Shown piece after piece: positions 5,751-8,613 of a stretch of 8,613 nt of DNA; within the stretch, counting starts at the first letter, position 1; every line of letters starts with the position of its first letter. The notes under the pieces were generated by a model, which saw only the letters and a list, made by a program, of their open reading frames with translations, did no database searches and had not been told where the DNA came from. The position numbers were made by a program, and so were the translations under genes. Source of the stretch: an uncultured Clostridia bacterium (lineage in GTDB: Bacteria > Bacillota > Clostridia > Christensenellales > UBA1242); the NCBI GenBank assembly GCA_937900575.1, contig CALCEI010000086.1, positions 1-8,613 of the forward strand, given 5' to 3'.

Positions 5751-5809
5751 ACCTTTTTAAGAAAAAAGATTTAATTTATTATATATTATTATGTTTGTTT
5801 TTAATTCAC

Positions 5810-5838
5810 TTGAAAAAAAACTAGTGGTGTGTTAAAAT
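5810..5838 (+). promoter_or_regulatory. Promoter of the zinc-ribbon gene, apparently giving a leaderless transcript
   Basis: TTGAAA at 5810-5815, a 17-nt spacer, and TAAAAT at 5833-5838 preceded by TGt. The expected transcription start (6-7 nt after the -10 element) falls on or next to the ATG at 5845, and there is no Shine-Dalgarno before that ATG. Confidence 0.65.
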
Positions 5839-5844
5839 AATTGC

Positions 5845-7857
5845 ATGATTAAAAAATGTGGAAATTGTGGTGGGAAATTATATTTCAGCCCAAAAGATAA
5901 AGCAAATGTGTGTGAAAATTGTGGTTCAGTTGTTCCAATTGAATATAAATTTTCTTTTAAGAAAAAACCTTTTGAAGAAGTTGTTGAACTAACTAAAGAC
6001 GAGGTTGCAGATTCTTTGACAAACATAAGGTGTGAAAGTTGTGGGGCAAGTGTTATGCTTTCTAAATTTCAATTGCGCACCAATTGCCCATATTGCGGAA
6101 GCAGTATGCTGAAAGAAACTAAGAAAAACAAACTTTTATACATTGATTATATTGTGCCTTTTGCAATTGATAAAGCAGAAGATACTCCAGTTGCAATGTT
6201 GAACGCCGAAAACATTGCCGGCATTACTTACGCTAAGGATTTAAGCAGAAAACCAACCGGCATAAAAATGACGTTCACTAATAATGAGAATTGGGAAATT
6301 GACACAAGATATGTAATGCTTGATGGTTCACAGAATCATACAGCAGATGATCTCATTATTGAAAAGAACGTTGAGTTAGTTACTGATTCTGATTTTATTT
6401 ATAAAATTGGTCAAAGAGCTATGCGTGAGCAGGTGCTTCAGCCTATGACAATTACAGCGGATATTGGCCGAGAAGGTGATTTTTATCCTCTGTATTCTCT
6501 TGTACTTCTACAGGTGCCACAATTCAGACAGGGAATCGCATCTTCAACTATTACTTCTCTGATTCAGGATGAAGCTGGAAGAGTCACAGGAATTAATATT
6601 CAGGATGAAGTTGTTCTTGGATCAACTGAAAATTACGGAGTAGAAATTGAAATTGTTACTCCTACAGATAAGGTTATTGTTAGTCGTCAGGTAATTGGCG
6701 ATGATAAAACTAGGACATTAATGTTCAAAGAACCTATTAGCGGTTCAGTATTACCAGCAATTGGAAATATTGTTTCATTCGGCTTAATGGAAAAAGTTAC
6801 TGCTAAATATAAGATATACGGAATTAGCAGAAATAATAACAATGGAATAAAACTCACATTAAAGCCTTATAATCCTGCTTTATATGAATTTGGCACAATT
6901 CCAGAGTTTAAATCAAATCTCACTCCAGCAGTAAACAAAGGCGGTCAGGTTCCAACTGTAACACAGACACAGCTTCAGCAGGTAGTTGATAATGTTAGAA
7001 CTGTTTCACAGATAATTAATTTTTATTGTTTGTCTACTAACGGAACTGTTGCACCTGCTAAGAATTTGTTTAGCACTAATGTTCCGGTTATGACTCCTGA
7101 AGTAAGATTTTTATGGAGTTATACAAAATATTACTATAAAGACGGTTCCAGCAAAGATACAAATATTGTTCTTTCCGGGGCTTATGGTGAACAAGGTGCT
7201 CCAGGTTCGGGCTATAGACTGGACCTTACTCCAGACAGTACGACAGTTTTTGCCAACTCAAACGGAGCTGCATCTGTTCCATCCGTTCAGTTTGGTGCTT
7301 ATTTATTCCTTGATACACAAGAGTTGACTTCACAGACAACATTCAAAGCTTATATCAATGATACTGAAGTAGGCTCTTGGAATGGTTCGATAGTCACAAT
7401 TCCAACTATCAATTTGACTGCAGATACAACACAGATTAAGATTGTCGCAAAATTTCAGAGTGTCGAGAGAACGGCTTTTTGCTCTGTTACTAAGGTATAT
7501 GGTAATACAATCTATCAGCTTTTGCCTTCAACCCAAAATATTAAGGTTCAGCAGGATGGTACTGTAGTGCCTGAACTTGTAACTATAACAAGACAGAAAA
7601 TCACAAACACTGGATATTATCAGGCTTCAGAAGATGAAGGTGTAATCTACGGTCGAGTTATTCCGGGTGGAGAATTACAGAAAATCGGTTATTACGAAGT
7701 ACAGCAAGCTGATTTATATGATAGCGAGAAACAGTATTGTTCCCAGTTTGAGCCATTCTTACTTGGAGTAGATACTGATACTGAAAGCGGCGAAGATATA
7801 GTTATTGGTGATGAGGAAGGAAACGCACTCATATTTTTTACTAGAAAGGAGTTATAA
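5845..7857 (+). CDS. Chimeric open frame: N-terminal double zinc ribbon joined to phage tail-tip (gpJ-like) C-terminal region
   Basis: This 670-codon frame contains two unrelated parts. Residues 1-~112 resemble the start of a Bacillota zinc-ribbon protein, with CxxC pairs at C5/C8, C23/C26, C63/C66 and C81/C84, then YIVPFAIDK, where such proteins continue with an IIPF-K-I type segment. From ~113 it resembles the late part of phage tail-tip/host-specificity proteins of the lambda gpJ group: IGQRAMREQVLQP and MTITADIGREGDFYPLYSLV at 188-220, VPQFRQGI at 224-231, YGVEIEI at 264-270, IGNIVSFG at 306-313 and LTLKPYNPALYEFGTIPE at 337-354. Then come a short coiled-coil-like stretch (~372-390), a module ending LWSYT...GAYGEQG (388-451) and beta-rich Ig-like sequence (~458-555). 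The tail part lacks the large N-terminal hub region of full gpJ proteins. Glutamine codons are 27 CAG to 6 CAA after the junction, against 2 to 30 in four left-hand genes. It is most likely two broken genes joined by assembly or recombination rather than one working gene. Confidence 0.8.
   Translation: MIKKCGNCGGKLYFSPKDKANVCENCGSVVPIEYKFSFKKKPFEEVVELTKDEVADSLTNIRCESCGASVMLSKFQLRTNCPYCGSSMLKETKKNKLLYIDYIVPFAIDKAEDTPVAMLNAENIAGITYAKDLSRKPTGIKMTFTNNENWEIDTRYVMLDGSQNHTADDLIIEKNVELVTDSDFIYKIGQRAMREQVLQPMTITADIGREGDFYPLYSLVLLQVPQFRQGIASSTITSLIQDEAGRVTGINIQDEVVLGSTENYGVEIEIVTPTDKVIVSRQVIGDDKTRTLMFKEPISGSVLPAIGNIVSFGLMEKVTAKYKIYGISRNNNNGIKLTLKPYNPALYEFGTIPEFKSNLTPAVNKGGQVPTVTQTQLQQVVDNVRTVSQIINFYCLSTNGTVAPAKNLFSTNVPVMTPEVRFLWSYTKYYYKDGSSKDTNIVLSGAYGEQGAPGSGYRLDLTPDSTTVFANSNGAASVPSVQFGAYLFLDTQELTSQTTFKAYINDTEVGSWNGSIVTIPTINLTADTTQIKIVAKFQSVERTAFCSVTKVYGNTIYQLLPSTQNIKVQQDGTVVPELVTITRQKITNTGYYQASEDEGVIYGRVIPGGELQKIGYYEVQQADLYDSEKQYCSQFEPFLLGVDTDTESGEDIVIGDEEGNALIFFTRKEL
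6161..6197. other. Junction zone between chromosomal and phage-like sequence
   Basis: Homology and codon style change within this interval. The 7-mer TTGCAAT occurs at 6161-6167 and again at 6191-6197, a possible microhomology at the join, though in AT-rich DNA it may be chance. The reading frame is kept across the join. Confidence 0.6.
7006..7197 (+). repeat. Copy 1 of a ~60-residue tail module (diverged)
   Basis: This encodes residues 388-451 of the tail-tip part. The order INFYCLSTNGTVAP, FSTNVPVMTPE, FLWSYTKYY, DGSS and GAYGEQG aligns by eye with the two copies in the next gene. It is followed by a short collagen-like GAPG. Confidence 0.55.
7845..7851 (+). promoter_or_regulatory. Strong ribosome binding site before the second tail gene
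   Basis: AAAGGAG lies 6 nt before the ATG at 7858, which directly abuts the TAA of the preceding frame. This is unlike the leaderless or weak starts in the left part of the window. Confidence 0.8.
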
Positions 7858-8613
7858 ATGTTCACAGACGGTTTAGTGCATGACATTGATTATTTTATTG
7901 ATCAGTTTTCACCAATTGAGGTTACACAGCAGACATTCCCGGAAGAAAAAGGGAAAGGTTTGTTTTACTTCACCGGTAATCTGAAAATCGACAAAAATAC
8001 TGAACAGATTGAATATTACTATTATTCAGACGATAACTTCACACAAACTTACGATCATGAAACATTACCGGTAGTTAGAGACGGAATTTCAACTGTAAAT
8101 GTAAAGGAATATTACGCAAGAAGTGAGTCAAAAACCGTTGTTCCTGGTTCTTCAGAATGGTCTACTGTTCCACCAGAATTTACTGGGAAGAATAAATATC
8201 TGTGGAATTATGAAGTAACAACTCTGTCTGACGGTACAAAGATACCAACCGACCCAGCTGTTATTTCAGAGAATGGAAAAGGCATTAAAGCCATTACCGA
8301 ATATTACGCTGTAAGTAATTCTGCAACTACAGCTCCAACAAATTGGAGTACTGAACCATTACCTTTATCGGCAGAAAATAAATATCTTTGGAATTATGAA
8401 GTAGTTACTTATGATGATGATTCTACTTCAGGAACTGCTCCTGCTGTAATCGGTTCTTACGGAGACAAAGGAGACAAAGGTGATAAAGGAGACACCGGGG
8501 CTACTGGTGCGCAGGGTGCGCAAGGTTTACAGGGTCCGGCGGGACCGAAAGGCGATCAAGGTGAAAAAGGAGAAAAAGGCGACCAAGGAGATCAAGGCGA
8601 ACAGGGCGAACAG
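7858..8613 (+). CDS. Phage tail/fibre protein with repeated modules and collagen-like tract (3' partial)
   Basis: The frame is open from the ATG to the window edge (252 codons, no stop). Residues 1-~75 (MFTDGLVHDIDYFIDQFSPI...) are not recognised. Residues ~80-140 and ~144-202 are two copies of a module with the pattern EYYA-S-S, WST-P, NKYLWNYEV, a variable loop, then PAVI and G. From residue 202 a Gly-X-Y tract runs off the window: 17 uninterrupted triplets, rich in GDK, GEK, GDQ and GEQ. Such tracts form triple-helical rods in phage tail fibres and bacterial surface proteins. The good ribosome site, zero-base spacing after the gpJ-like frame and shared module indicate a tail operon in which this protein follows the tail tip, probably as a fibre or accessory host-contact protein. 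No signal peptide is seen. A secreted collagen-like surface protein is the less likely alternative. Confidence 0.8.
   Translation, partial: MFTDGLVHDIDYFIDQFSPIEVTQQTFPEEKGKGLFYFTGNLKIDKNTEQIEYYYYSDDNFTQTYDHETLPVVRDGISTVNVKEYYARSESKTVVPGSSEWSTVPPEFTGKNKYLWNYEVTTLSDGTKIPTDPAVISENGKGIKAITEYYAVSNSATTAPTNWSTEPLPLSAENKYLWNYEVVTYDDDSTSGTAPAVIGSYGDKGDKGDKGDTGATGAQGAQGLQGPAGPKGDQGEKGEKGDQGDQGEQGEQ
8095..8277 (+). repeat. Copy 2 of the tail module
   Basis: This encodes residues ~80-140 of the second tail gene (VKEYYARSES, EWSTVPPEF, NKYLWNYEV, PAVISENG). The core at 8191-8217 is identical to 8377-8403 at 26 of 27 bases, so copies 2 and 3 arose by recent duplication or are under strong constraint. Confidence 0.75.
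8287..8463 (+). repeat. Copy 3 of the tail module
   Basis: This encodes residues ~144-202 (ITEYYAVSNS, NWSTEPLPL, NKYLWNYEV, PAVIGSYG), offset 186 nt from copy 2 in the shared core and leading straight into the collagen-like tract. Confidence 0.75.
8461..8613 (+). repeat. Collagen-like Gly-X-Y repeat tract
   Basis: Seventeen consecutive Gly-X-Y codon triplets run to the window edge, starting with GDK three times. The X and Y places are dominated by charged residues and Gln, with few prolines, as in phage and bacterial collagen-like rods. The true length is unknown because the window ends. Confidence 0.9.

Noticed and set aside
5632..6197. Prophage attachment at tRNA-Thr explaining the phage genes on the right
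   Set aside because: No repeat of the tRNA 3' end, integrase or early phage genes is present, and the tail sequence starts mid-gene rather than at a phage end.
8461..8613. CRISPR-like or satellite DNA because of short periodic repeats
   Set aside because: The 9-base periodicity is coding: it keeps frame and gives Gly-X-Y triplets with varied third bases.

Overview
The window looks like a contig from an AT-rich, low-GC Gram-positive bacterium, most probably an uncultured member of the Bacillota (Clostridia-like). The reasons are strong A/T bias at wobble positions, near-exclusive CAA for glutamine, tRNA genes with encoded CCA ends, a DegV/FakB-type fatty-acid-binding protein, and TTGACA/TATAAT promoters with extended -10 elements. 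From about position 6180 to the end the sequence changes character and reads as bacteriophage tail DNA.

Layout. (1) 1-2927: three tightly packed + strand genes. They are a phospholipase D/cardiolipin-synthase-like membrane protein cut by the window edge, an endonuclease IV-like TIM-barrel protein, and an RluA-family pseudouridine synthase. The 10-nt gap and 14-nt overlap indicate one operon. (2) 2953-3096: a self-contained tRNA-Pro(UGG) unit with promoter and terminator. (3) 3141-4094, minus strand: a cysteine-synthase-like PLP enzyme. (4) 4134-4655: a tRNA operon (CAU tRNA, Asp, Phe, Tyr) with an UP-element-like promoter, small hairpins in its spacers and a terminator. (5) 4690-5630: a degV-family gene with an inverted repeat upstream of its -10 element, ending in a bidirectional terminator. 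(6) 5632-5750, minus strand: tRNA-Thr(UGU), whose promoter closely resembles that of the tRNA operon. (7) 5810-7857: one open frame whose first ~112 residues are a double zinc-ribbon protein and whose remaining ~558 residues are a phage tail-tip (lambda gpJ-like) C-terminal region. (8) 7858-8613: a second phage tail/fibre gene, cut by the window edge, with two copies of a ~60-residue module and a collagen-like Gly-X-Y tract.

Most of the window is ordinary housekeeping sequence. The most notable point is the in-frame junction near 6165-6190 between a chromosomal zinc-ribbon gene and a truncated phage tail gene. Glutamine codon use flips from 30 CAA : 2 CAG in four left-hand genes to 6 CAA : 27 CAG in the tail part. 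An assembly chimera is the simplest explanation, with a real recombination event as the alternative. The second notable point is that the PLD-like protein has lost the catalytic His and Lys in both HKD motifs, replaced by Arg and Asn in both, which suggests a pseudoenzyme. No CRISPR array, transposase, riboswitch or replication origin was seen.
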